From IMG/VR virus record IMGVR_UViG_3300013005_003820, positions 1-42,392 of that record: a stretch of 42,392 bases of DNA. One strand, given 5' to 3'. Under the pieces are notes generated by a model. That model did not search any database. It was not told the origin of the DNA and worked only from the letters and a program-made list of their open reading frames with translations. This document shows, piece by piece, positions 25,971-33,642 of the stretch. Position 1 is the first letter of the stretch; the number at the start of each line of letters is the position of its first letter. The position numbers and the translations under genes are program-made. The stretch is from a virus.

Positions 25971-26851
25971 AAAACCTAACAATAACTACATGCTTGTACT
26001 ATGATCTTTGTGGAACAGAATTTGGAGGAAGAGTACATCCAAGAAATAAATATTTCTATGGCCTAATATCCATGCTCAAAATGGATTGTTCTATTGTTTT
26101 ATATTGCTGGGAAAAAAATGTAGAAGAACTTAAAACCTTTGTAGTTGCAGAATATGGCGAAAAAATATTGGATAAGATTAAATTTGTACCATTTGATCTA
26201 TATAAAAGCCCACTATACGATGTTATTCGTACAATAAAAGATCCAGAAGAACAGAAAAAATCTGACAGAACATATGATTTGATGCAAGCAAAATTTTTAA
26301 TGGTTAAAAATACTGTAGAAAAGAATTTTTTCAACACAGATAATTTTTATTATATGGACGTTGGACTATCAAGCTCTGCATTATTTCCTTTCAAATATTT
26401 GCCTATGCAAAATGACCCAATGAAAAAATGGTCAGATTGTTCATTATTTAATAACACGCTGGTTGATGGTCTTATAAATCTAATAGACCCTAAAACCGTA
26501 GTCATGTGGAGAATAAGTGACTGGCTTCACTGGATAGATCCTATACATCTTAGGACAACAGACAGAGAATCTATTATTGGAGGTATATTCGGTGGTAAGA
26601 AAGAGCCTATTATAAAATATTGCAATGATATAACAGATAGATTCATAGATATGGTACTAAATAAAAAAACATTATATCTAGATGAAGTAATTATGACAAT
26701 AGAACATAATTTTAATCCAGATAAATATAAAAAGGTTAATTTTGATGTTTGGTATCATGAAGATAGTGGAGATTGGTGTCAAGCCGCTATAGTCGGCAAA
26801 AAGAGTTTTTATAGAACATTCGAGGAGCTTAATAATATTTATGCAAACTGA
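25961..26851 (+). CDS. HtrL/YibB-like glycosyltransferase
   Basis: The 296-residue protein follows the HtrL pattern in LTITTCLYYDLCG, the W-E-K-N segment, and NFYYMDVGLSSS, which occupies the same place as WIDGG in the first gene of the operon. It also shares G-G-I-F-G-G-K-K with the G-G-F-F-G-G-H-K segment of that protein, so the two are homologous across the first 250 residues. The function of HtrL is unclear, but it sits in LPS-biosynthesis clusters in E. coli. The gene overlaps its neighbours by 10-11 bases. Confidence 0.65.
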   Translation: MDLKNLTITTCLYYDLCGTEFGGRVHPRNKYFYGLISMLKMDCSIVLYCWEKNVEELKTFVVAEYGEKILDKIKFVPFDLYKSPLYDVIRTIKDPEEQKKSDRTYDLMQAKFLMVKNTVEKNFFNTDNFYYMDVGLSSSALFPFKYLPMQNDPMKKWSDCSLFNNTLVDGLINLIDPKTVVMWRISDWLHWIDPIHLRTTDRESIIGGIFGGKKEPIIKYCNDITDRFIDMVLNKKTLYLDEVIMTIEHNFNPDKYKKVNFDVWYHEDSGDWCQAAIVGKKSFYRTFEELNNIYAN

Positions 26852-27506
26852 TCATGTGGGAAGAATACTTAATCCAGAAGGTGGATATTTAGATATAAAT
26901 GGTAACCCAATAACTGGATGCTGTGCATTCTTAGGCATCACAGCTATGCAACATGAGGGTGCCTTTGATGTTTTTAAGAGACTTTTACAAGAGACCAAGC
27001 CTGCCAGAGTTCTTGAAATAGGTACGGCAGCAGGGGGTCTGTGTCTTTATTTGAGACGTACTTTAAATGATCTTGGTATGTCAGACGTCCCGATTAAAAC
27101 ATTTGATATCTACGACACTCCTACGCACAGGGTTCTGGAACAAGAAAATAATTTAGAAGTAATCTATGACAATATTTTTACTCAAGATTATTTAAGTTTA
27201 CAAAATCCTGGTCTTGTTTTAGATTTCATACAATCTCCAGGCTTAACACTAGTTTTGTGTGATGGTGGCAATAAGATTAATGAATTTAAATTAATATCTT
27301 CAATGTTAAAATCTGGAGATATTATTATGGCTCATGATTATTCTCCAAATTTAGAATATTTTAAAGAACATATAATGAACAAGGTTTGGTGCTGGATGGA
27401 GATTCAAGATTCTGATGTTCAACAAGCTTGCCTAGACAATAAACTAGAACCTTTCATGGCTACAGAATTTGCCAATGTTGTTTGGCTCTGCCGCAGAAAA
27501 TCATGA
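26841..27506 (+). CDS. Class I SAM methyltransferase (CmcI-like)
   Basis: The 221-residue protein has RVLEIGTAAGGLCLYLRR as the SAM-binding motif I, a strand-2 acidic IKTFDIYD, and LVLCDGGNKINEF followed by SGDIIMAHDYS, the pattern of cephalosporin hydroxylase/CmcI and O-methyltransferase-like proteins. The D-G-G-N-K and A-H-D-Y segments are typical of metal-assisted members. Within this operon it probably O-methylates a sugar. It overlaps the next gene by 4 bases (ATGA). The substrate is unknown. Confidence 0.75.
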   Translation: MQTDHVGRILNPEGGYLDINGNPITGCCAFLGITAMQHEGAFDVFKRLLQETKPARVLEIGTAAGGLCLYLRRTLNDLGMSDVPIKTFDIYDTPTHRVLEQENNLEVIYDNIFTQDYLSLQNPGLVLDFIQSPGLTLVLCDGGNKINEFKLISSMLKSGDIIMAHDYSPNLEYFKEHIMNKVWCWMEIQDSDVQQACLDNKLEPFMATEFANVVWLCRRKS

Positions 27507-28114
27507 ATAGAACATTAATTACAGAAGAACAGTTTGCCGAATACTGTGAAAGTATTCCTGATGTATTTTTTATACAAATAGGAGCAAATGATGGAATCTC
27601 GTTTGATCCTATACATCATTTAATTATGAAACATAATTGGAAAGGTGTTCTTATAGAGCCAGGCAAAGTAGCATTCGATCAGTTGCGTGAAACATATAAA
27701 GATAGAAAAAATGATCTAGTATTTTTAAATTATGCTGTTTCTAATTATGATGGTGAAATAAGTCTTTATTGTGGATCGACAACTCCACACTTTACTGTTG
27801 ATTTTCTCAAAGCTAAACATATGTTTGATGTTGAACCAAAAGAATTCTCAGTTCCTTGCATATCAATGAGTACTCTTGTTCAACAATACGTTAAGGTCAA
27901 ACTTGATGTATTACAAATAGATGCTGAAGGACATGATCATATCATTTTAGAAAATTTTGATTTTAATGCTTTTACGCCAAAAATTATACGATTTGAACAC
28001 GTTTCTATAGAAGAACTGGCTCTTAAAAAATGCTTGACTACTATGTTGGATTTTGGTTATAATATCATGTACAGTACCGATGGTGCTGATATTATAGCTA
28101 TAAAAGAGAAATAA
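27503..28114 (+). CDS. FkbM-family methyltransferase
   Basis: From the ATG at 27503 (which overlaps the previous stop) the protein has 203 residues. It contains FFIQIGANDGISFDPIHHLI as motif I, GVLIEPG as strand 2, and LQIDAEGHDHIILENFDF as the FkbM D-x-E-G-H-D segment. A TTG seven codons earlier is in frame but unneeded. This is the third FkbM protein of the window and resembles the short form at 6818 in the spacing of motifs. It probably methylates a sugar hydroxyl. Confidence 0.85.
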   Translation: MNRTLITEEQFAEYCESIPDVFFIQIGANDGISFDPIHHLIMKHNWKGVLIEPGKVAFDQLRETYKDRKNDLVFLNYAVSNYDGEISLYCGSTTPHFTVDFLKAKHMFDVEPKEFSVPCISMSTLVQQYVKVKLDVLQIDAEGHDHIILENFDFNAFTPKIIRFEHVSIEELALKKCLTTMLDFGYNIMYSTDGADIIAIKEK

Positions 28115-28115
28115 A

Positions 28116-28505
28116 ATGAAACACATATTCTGTTGGATAATTATATGCTTATATTGTATACCTATACCATTATTACAAGCTGCCGAACATGTTAATATTT
28201 TTGCTGGTATGCCTTTTGATGGTTATACAACAACCGCACCCGCAGCATATAATAATAGTGCATCATCTGTTATAGCCGCTCAGGGTGGTTACGCTATAGA
28301 TATGTCTTTTGCAAACATGAATAATCAAACTGCATATAGCATGTCATTAGATAATCACTTAAAAAGAATCAATACTTTCTTTCAAGGCAGAATTGATAAT
28401 GGATACTATAGAGATATGGAAGAGTGGAGAAAGAAAGAAAAAACTAGATTAAAAGCAATGGGCGCATACGATGGCGATGCTATTAGAAGAATATATGGAA
28501 AATAA
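28116..28505 (+). CDS. Small exported protein of unknown function
   Basis: The 129-residue protein begins with a typical signal peptide: a basic start (MKHIF), a hydrophobic core (CWIIICLYCIPIPLL) and an A-A cleavage-like QAAEH near residue 22. The mature part is small, polar and Ala/Asn/Tyr-rich, with the helical, basic C-terminus EWRKKEKTRLKAMGAYDGDA. I recognise no family. It is the last gene of the rightward operon and stops 2 bases from the convergent subtilase gene. Export suggests a role outside the cytoplasm. Confidence 0.65.
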   Translation: MKHIFCWIIICLYCIPIPLLQAAEHVNIFAGMPFDGYTTTAPAAYNNSASSVIAAQGGYAIDMSFANMNNQTAYSMSLDNHLKRINTFFQGRIDNGYYRDMEEWRKKEKTRLKAMGAYDGDAIRRIYGK

Positions 28506-28507
28506 TG

Positions 28508-29413
28508 CTAAGGAACGGGCTGTATAATTCCGTATCCTTCATATTTTCTTATACCTTTATATTTACTATTTTTTAACGGGAGTGTTTTGTCTTTATATAT
28601 TTCTATATAATCATTTTTAGTTAATACCCTATTCTTAAAATAAGATTTCGTTAGGGCAGCACATCCTACAGCGAATGGATTACTCATACTAGTACCGCTC
28701 ATTTTGGCATAGGCATTACCAGGATAACAACTCAATATATCGTGACCCGGAGCTAAAAAATCTAATTCTTCTCCGCTGCATGTAAAATTAGTTCTATTAA
28801 AATTTTGATCAATAGCACCTATACTTATAGGATAATCATATTTTGCTGGATATAAAATCTCTGATTCTTCTCCAGAGTTTCCAGCAGCACAAAATACTAC
28901 AACGTTTTTTTGTCTTGCATACTCTATTGCTTCTTCTAGTTTTTTACTTGGGACTGGCGAACCAAGAGACATAGTAATAAAATCTACACCTCTATCTACA
29001 GACCAATAAATACCTTGAATTATATCTTGATTATTACCTCTACCGCTATCGTCTAAAGCTTTAATTGGCATTATTTTTGCTTTTGGTGCCACACCAACCA
29101 TTCCCAATCCATTATTTTCAGCAGCAATAGTACCGGCAACATGAGTCCCATGACCACACTTATCAATTGGATCTTTATTTTTTTCGACTAAATTAATACC
29201 TTCTACTAAATTATTTTTTAGATCATCATGATATATATCACATCCAGTATCAATAACAGCCACTACTATACCTTCACCTTGAGAAAATTGCCAATGTTTT
29301 TTTATATTGAATTTTTCTATTTCCCATCCATAAAATTGTGCATCTTGTGGAGATAACCCATATACAGGCTCAATTTCATATGGCAATAGAGAATAATTAT
29401 TTCTTTGCTTCAT
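28508..29413 (-). CDS. Subtilisin-family serine protease (S8)
   Basis: From the ATG at 29413 this protein has about 301 residues. The catalytic triad is complete: D55 in VVAVIDTG, H88 in GHGTHVAG, and S242 in GTSMSNPFA. The oxyanion N179 lies in CAAGNSG. There is no signal peptide and little propeptide (about 40 residues before the domain), so it may act inside the cell or be released on lysis. A TTG at 29419 is also in frame, but the ATG follows AAAGGA and overlaps the trypsin-like gene by 17 bases. The pairing with a secreted trypsin-like protease is unusual. Confidence 0.95.
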   Translation of the reverse strand: MKQRNNYSLLPYEIEPVYGLSPQDAQFYGWEIEKFNIKKHWQFSQGEGIVVAVIDTGCDIYHDDLKNNLVEGINLVEKNKDPIDKCGHGTHVAGTIAAENNGLGMVGVAPKAKIMPIKALDDSGRGNNQDIIQGIYWSVDRGVDFITMSLGSPVPSKKLEEAIEYARQKNVVVFCAAGNSGEESEILYPAKYDYPISIGAIDQNFNRTNFTCSGEELDFLAPGHDILSCYPGNAYAKMSGTSMSNPFAVGCAALTKSYFKNRVLTKNDYIEIYKDKTLPLKNSKYKGIRKYEGYGIIQPVP

Positions 29414-30152
29414 GTTCAATAGTATCCTTTACCCATTGACTATATAAACTAACTCTAGTGTGACAGCTTTCATCTCCATAAGTTGAATTTGATTTACCGT
29501 CGTACCCAACTACAGATGAATTAATTCCAGCTAATTTATTTCCTATAAATAAACCTCCTCCGCTATCACCACTACATATTAAAAATTCTAGTTGGGTTGT
29601 TTTTTCATCTTGCTTAGAAGGAGAACAAATCAAAACGTGTCTCTCTGTTTTATCAATAAAATTAGATCCCGCCCTTCTTTTTCCATCATGACTTTTTGTA
29701 CCAGTATGGAATGTCCCTGTGAATCCCCAGCCCGCTATAGAACATACTTTACCAACCTCATCTTCCTGCTCATATAATTCTGGATAAAAATCTAATTCAA
29801 TAGGATTTTCAGAATATCCCAGAGCTATATCTGCAAAACCAAATACTTCTGATTTATATTCTTTATGAGGTATCATCTTTGTAAGATTATACTTATGTTC
29901 TCCTATATTAACAGTCCAACTATGACAATTCTCTACTACATGCGCTGCTGTTATTACCCAATTTGGATGGATAACTACTGCTGATCCACAAGATAGTCCT
30001 TTGCCATCAAAACAACATAATTTAACTACACTTACAAACTTATCTCCATATTCTACATATTTAGAATCAGGAGTATTAGGATCTATTGTGCCACAAATTC
30101 CTGCCGAATACATAAAAAACCAGATCAATACACTATATATTTTAGATTTCAT
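29397..30152 (-). CDS. Trypsin-like serine protease with signal peptide (S1)
   Basis: The 251-residue precursor has a signal peptide at residues 1-20 (MKSKIYSVLIWFFMYSAG, then IC). The trypsin-fold triad is H71 in VITAAHVVE, D108 in FADIALGY and S197 in CSGDSGGGLF. It also keeps the GWGFTG loop before the active serine and cysteines placed to form disulfides. Substrate specificity is not trypsin-like with confidence, because the S1 pocket aspartate is not obvious. The protein would be exported and fold outside the cytoplasm. It is coupled to the downstream subtilase by an overlap, and a conserved intergenic element lies upstream. Confidence 0.93.
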   Translation of the reverse strand: MKSKIYSVLIWFFMYSAGICGTIDPNTPDSKYVEYGDKFVSVVKLCCFDGKGLSCGSAVVIHPNWVITAAHVVENCHSWTVNIGEHKYNLTKMIPHKEYKSEVFGFADIALGYSENPIELDFYPELYEQEDEVGKVCSIAGWGFTGTFHTGTKSHDGKRRAGSNFIDKTERHVLICSPSKQDEKTTQLEFLICSGDSGGGLFIGNKLAGINSSVVGYDGKSNSTYGDESCHTRVSLYSQWVKDTIEHEAKK

Positions 30153-30201
30153 GTGGCGATCCTTTATTTAGAACCATAACTATTAATACACTATAAAATC
30201 G

Positions 30202-30229
30202 TCAAGGGGTCCCGAACTTTTGCTGACTA
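30202..30229 (-). repeat. Intergenic repeat, copy A
   Basis: On the minus strand the HNH stop codon starts the sequence TAGTCAGC and, after ten variable bases, comes GACCCCTTGA. A second copy of the same length (28 bases) follows the RuvB-like gene. Both are directly upstream of the next gene's leader. The trailing TTGACG could be a -35, but no good -10 follows at the proper distance. Confidence 0.6.
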
Positions 30230-30544
30230 TGATTTGTAGGGTCTTTTATGTATTTTTTGGAGCATAGTGTCACAATCCTCAACAACATTAGCATTCCAAC
30301 TTTTAAAATCCATTAAATGCCCGAACATTATATGGCATTGCTCTGAACATAGAGTAATTAGATTTGATGGGTCAAGCTCCCCTTCTGGATTTATATGTAC
30401 TGGAACTATGTGATGTACTTCCAAATCTTTATTTTTTCCACATGCTCTACATTTTGATTCTTTTTTTAAATGCTCTTTTCTTACAGACTGCCATTTTGGT
30501 GACCTGACAGCAAATCTGATTTTTTTACAAAATAAATTGAACAT
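30227..30544 (-). CDS. HNH endonuclease-like protein
   Basis: The 105-residue protein has the HNH pattern: CRACG (a C-x-x-C zinc knuckle half), then LEVHHIVPVH with the catalytic H-H, an N-L-I-T-L-C strand and a final C-x-x-x-F zinc-bound H (QCHIMFGH). HNH proteins nick or cleave DNA and in phages often are homing endonucleases or packaging nucleases, so both remain possible. It lies 4 bases downstream of the actin-like gene. The N-terminus is basic and may bind DNA. Confidence 0.85.
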   Translation of the reverse strand: MFNLFCKKIRFAVRSPKWQSVRKEHLKKESKCRACGKNKDLEVHHIVPVHINPEGELDPSNLITLCSEQCHIMFGHLMDFKSWNANVVEDCDTMLQKIHKRPYKS

Positions 30545-30548
30545 ACTT

Positions 30549-31550
30549 TTACAATACTTTTGCTGCTATCATACATCCTTTAGCAACAGCGTGTAAAGGA
30601 TCTGATGCGTGTCTGATTTCTTTGATCGCTATTGGAAATCCATTTTCTTCCATTTTTTTCTTGAAATTTTCAATATAACCTTTAGCTTGTGATGTTCCAC
30701 CAGCCACAACTATAGTAAGTGGATTCTTAAATTTAGGCAATGATTTATGATTAGATAATGCGGCAGCTAAATTTTTAGTTGTATAATCGATTAATCTTTC
30801 ATAGTATGCAGATACAGCCGCTAGCACAGGGTTATCAACTGGTTCACCTATTGTAAAACCGCCGCCTTCTTTTTCTACTTGTACAACACTGTCTGGTTCA
30901 CCAGTAGCAACCGAACTCATTCTATCAATCCAGTCTCCAGATTTAGTAGTAGAAAATAGTACTGTTGGCTCACCATTTAACATAACGCATACATTCGTCA
31001 TTCCAGCACCACAACTAACACCAATACCAGTATAATCTTCAGCCTCTAGTTCTGCATAACATAGTGCTTCTGCTTCATTAACTGATCTAGCACTATATCC
31101 ACACTCAGATAAAATAGTTTTTACAACGTCTTCATGGTATCCTACATCAAAATCATCGTCCTCTTGATCGACAGGTTGTGCAGGAATACAGAATACGATC
31201 TTTTCATTTGGCTCAGAAGCCTGTCCAGTGACCTCTTTTAAAATATATGCCAGTATACGCTTGGCATCTTTTTCTTTTGCTGAGACTACGCCACGAAACA
31301 TTGGTCTTTTTGCGGTATCATTTCTTTCTATAGCTTTTTCTATAGCATCTTTACCTAATAAAATAAAAGATCCATCATTATCTTTGATAAAAACCTTTCC
31401 AGCAAGACCCTTTTCTATCATTTTTGTTGCAACTGGTGTGGTTGGCTTGATAATATAAAATGCATCTCTAAAATCTTTGTATTGAATTTTGTCGCCAGTT
31501 TCTGAAGATAAAACAATATAAGATGTGCCTACGTCTAAACCTTTTGCCAT
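30549..31550 (-). CDS. Actin-like ATPase
   Basis: This 333-residue protein has the actin/Hsp70/MreB nucleotide-binding pattern. Phosphate 1 is GLDVGTS (4-10), phosphate 2 is GVSCGAGMTNV (177-187), and the adenosine motif is VVAGGTSQAKG (281-291). A connecting E-A-x-A-L (residues 159-163) fits the connect-1 helix. The family forms filaments that segregate plasmids or position phage DNA. The specific subfamily (ParM, MreB-like or phage type) cannot be settled by eye. It stands next to a single-pass membrane protein, 6 bases upstream, which could act as anchor or partner. An AGG-containing Shine-Dalgarno precedes the ATG. Confidence 0.85.
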   Translation of the reverse strand: MAKGLDVGTSYIVLSSETGDKIQYKDFRDAFYIIKPTTPVATKMIEKGLAGKVFIKDNDGSFILLGKDAIEKAIERNDTAKRPMFRGVVSAKEKDAKRILAYILKEVTGQASEPNEKIVFCIPAQPVDQEDDDFDVGYHEDVVKTILSECGYSARSVNEAEALCYAELEAEDYTGIGVSCGAGMTNVCVMLNGEPTVLFSTTKSGDWIDRMSSVATGEPDSVVQVEKEGGGFTIGEPVDNPVLAAVSAYYERLIDYTTKNLAAALSNHKSLPKFKNPLTIVVAGGTSQAKGYIENFKKKMEENGFPIAIKEIRHASDPLHAVAKGCMIAAKVL

Positions 31551-31556
31551 AAAAAC

Positions 31557-31868
31557 CTAACCTTTCATATTTTTAAGTTTGTTTACAGATGAAGCTATTG
31601 TTTCCTGGCTTTGCTTTATCTCTCCTAGTTGCTCATATTTTTTTTCTAATCCATCTGTTTTTATATCTACCACAAATTTACTAGTGTCAATTGATATTGG
31701 TTGTCCTGTGTTTTTATTTACTATTGACGATATTGTTTTAGTAATTGGTTCATTTTTATATACACCATTAAATGACAATAATCTCCCTACCAGTATACCT
31801 AGTAGGAAGATTATTATATAGGATATCAGGAACAATACTATTATTAGTAATGGAAAAATATCATTCAT
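31557..31868 (-). CDS. Single-pass membrane protein linked to the actin-like gene
   Basis: This 103-residue protein has one long N-terminal membrane helix (LLIIVLFLISYIIIFLLGIL, residues 7-26) followed by a soluble, helical tail ending EIKQSQETIASSVNKLKNMK, with coiled-coil-like heptads. It precedes the actin-like gene by 6 bases, so the two are probably cotranslated. A short leader, ATG-AAA-TGA, follows AAGGA just upstream and may serve to load ribosomes. The function is unknown; an anchor for the filament is an inference from context. Confidence 0.6.
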   Translation of the reverse strand: MNDIFPLLIIVLFLISYIIIFLLGILVGRLLSFNGVYKNEPITKTISSIVNKNTGQPISIDTSKFVVDIKTDGLEKKYEQLGEIKQSQETIASSVNKLKNMKG

Positions 31869-31908
31869 TGAGTATCATTTCATTGTTCCTTATTAAGAGT
31901 TTTATCCT

Positions 31909-31936
31909 TCAAGGGGTCTAGAAAACTGCCTGACTA
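31909..31936 (-). repeat. Intergenic repeat, copy B
   Basis: On the minus strand, immediately after the RuvB-like stop, lies TAGTCAGGC, nine variable bases and GACCCCTTGA. It is the second copy of the 28-base element at 30202-30229. The position, between a stop codon and the next gene, suggests regulation or RNA processing. Confidence 0.6.
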
Positions 31937-32833
31937 CTACTTATAGTCACCAATAACTCTACCCTTTTGCGTCCTTATAACATACCCCATACGAATTAAA
32001 AATGGCTCAATGCTATTCTCTATAGTCTCCATTGCAATTCCAGTTAATGAAGATATACTTTTAAGACCAAGAGGATTCATTCTATTCTTCTTCAGAACTT
32101 CTAAATACATTCTATCATAGATATCTAATCCACGATTATCTATGCCTTGGTTCATAAAAACTTCATCAACATCCGTTTTCTTGTCCTTATGAAAACTTGT
32201 ATAGCTTTTATACCACATCAAACGAGCATTTAGAATACGAGGAGTACCTTTACTCCTTTTAGCAATTTGCAGAAGCTCATCATCAGTCAGACTAATATCA
32301 AGCTTATCAGCATTTGACTTTGCTAGTTTAGCTAGTTCATCATCAGAATAAAAAGAAAGATGTTCCTTGATCTGAAATCTATCATAGAATGGCTGACTTA
32401 ATCTGCCTCCACAGGTTGTAGCACCAACAAGAGTAAATTGAGGAAGATCAATAAGTTCTGGTTTATTCTCTAGAACTAAACTAAGAACAAAGTCTTCCAT
32501 TACTGGATATAAAAATTCTTCTACTACTTTTGGTAGACGATGAATTTCATCAATAAATAATACCGACCTTGGTGCAATACCCATAAGATACGGAAGAATA
32601 TTTTTAATGCTTCTGACATTCGCTCCGTTGACAACATACAAATTCTCACCAAGTTCTGAGGCGATAGCACTCGCTACAGTTGTCTTACCAAGGCCAGGAG
32701 GCCCATCTATTAAAACATGAGGCATCGTGGAGCCTGAACTTTTACAACCGGCCACAATGATTCTCAAGCGATCCACAACCTCGTTCTGCCCAATAATATC
32801 TTCAAACTTAGACGGACGAACAATATTAGCCAT
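31937..32833 (-). CDS. ruvB: RuvB-like Holliday junction branch-migration ATPase
   Basis: From the ATG at 32833 the protein has 298 residues. It shows a Walker A G-P-P-G-L-G-K-T-T (44-52), a Walker B FIDEIHRL (residues 93-100), a sensor region LVGATTCGGRLSQPF with the RuvB G-A-T-T pattern, and the C-terminal winged helix LGLKSISSLTG...FLIRMGYVIRTQKGRVI typical of RuvB. It is shorter than bacterial RuvB (about 335). I chose this ATG because GGAGG precedes it by 5 bases and it overlaps the previous stop. The upstream neighbour carries a RuvA-III-like end, which would fit a helicase partner. No ruvC is seen. Confidence 0.88.
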   Translation of the reverse strand: MANIVRPSKFEDIIGQNEVVDRLRIIVAGCKSSGSTMPHVLIDGPPGLGKTTVASAIASELGENLYVVNGANVRSIKNILPYLMGIAPRSVLFIDEIHRLPKVVEEFLYPVMEDFVLSLVLENKPELIDLPQFTLVGATTCGGRLSQPFYDRFQIKEHLSFYSDDELAKLAKSNADKLDISLTDDELLQIAKRSKGTPRILNARLMWYKSYTSFHKDKKTDVDEVFMNQGIDNRGLDIYDRMYLEVLKKNRMNPLGLKSISSLTGIAMETIENSIEPFLIRMGYVIRTQKGRVIGDYK

Positions 32834-33233
32834 TAGTGCCTCCAATATTAGCCAAAATATCTTTGATTATAATCAACGCATCGTTAACAGAATTTTTCTT
32901 ATAAGACTCTTCTACCAGAGTTTTAGACTCTTTGGCAGAAAATCCATAACTGACCAGTATTTTAACACAGTTTTCCAACAGGACAACGGGCATAGACTGA
33001 TCTATTTTTTCGGGCTTCGCCTTAGTTGTTTTATTTGTTTTGTATAAAATACGTATAGTTTTTATTGGTTTGACTTTTAGTTTTGTTTTGCAGTCACATA
33101 CGATCATGTAACCTGTTGTTTTTGCTTCGTCTAAAGATATCCAGTGTTCTATCTGACATTCTGGACATTTATACTTTAGATGCAAGTTTATTTCAGTCGG
33201 TTTCAGGTTTTTGATTTTCTTTTTGATTTTCAT
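32826..33233 (-). CDS. Zinc-ribbon protein with a RuvA domain III-like C-terminus
   Basis: The 135-residue protein has an N-terminal knuckle with C23-P-E-C26 and C46-D-C48, a likely zinc site. Its last 45 residues (VKILVSYGFSAKESKTLVEE and then NDALIIIKDIL) fit the three-helix RuvA domain III (A-L-x-x-L-G-[YF]-x-x-x-E-A-x-x-A-V), which in bacteria binds RuvB. It ends inside the start of the RuvB-like gene. The central junction-binding domains of RuvA are absent, so this may be a simplified adaptor that delivers RuvB to DNA. This reading is by eye and should be treated as a hypothesis. Confidence 0.6.
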   Translation of the reverse strand: MKIKKKIKNLKPTEINLHLKYKCPECQIEHWISLDEAKTTGYMIVCDCKTKLKVKPIKTIRILYKTNKTTKAKPEKIDQSMPVVLLENCVKILVSYGFSAKESKTLVEESYKKNSVNDALIIIKDILANIGGTNG

Positions 33234-33627
33234 CGTCTTTCACCCAAAAAACAAAGTCGTTAAGATTTTCATCATAAGCACTATCCAAAATATCCTTTTT
33301 AACCAAACTACTCAGTATATTACTAACCATTCTACTATTAAAAGACTCTATCATCTCCATAAATTTTTGATCGCTTAATAGATATCTGATTTCGTCTGTG
33401 TTCTTATTTTTTTGAACCTTAACAATATCTTTTGCGATAATCATACATTCTTGTTGACTTAATACAGAATTCATTTCATTGATTTCTTCTTTCGATAGAT
33501 CTGACATCAAAATACTAAATTCATCTTTATCATCTTTTGTAGTATTGAAATTATCATATACTAATACTCTTGTGCTTTCTACTAATTTATTTAGATCTTC
33601 GACAATAAACCATTCTTTTTTTGACAT
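33193..33627 (-). CDS. Uncharacterised acidic protein upstream of the RuvA-III-like gene
   Basis: The 144-residue protein is helical and acidic with a highly polar end (DDENQKENQKPETD). No family is recognised. It overlaps the next gene by 41 bases and no Shine-Dalgarno precedes its start. The overlap makes it likely that it belongs to the same transcript and possibly the same machinery as the RuvB-like pair, but this is only context. Confidence 0.55.
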   Translation of the reverse strand: MSKKEWFIVEDLNKLVESTRVLVYDNFNTTKDDKDEFSILMSDLSKEEINEMNSVLSQQECMIIAKDIVKVQKNKNTDEIRYLLSDQKFMEMIESFNSRMVSNILSSLVKKDILDSAYDENLNDFVFWVKDDENQKENQKPETD

Positions 33628-33642
33628 AATAATTTATTGATA

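Noticed and set aside
30153-30226. TTGACG as a -35 box for the trypsin-like gene
   Set aside because: No -10 hexamer close to TATAAT lies at 16-18 bases, so I list only the repeat element.
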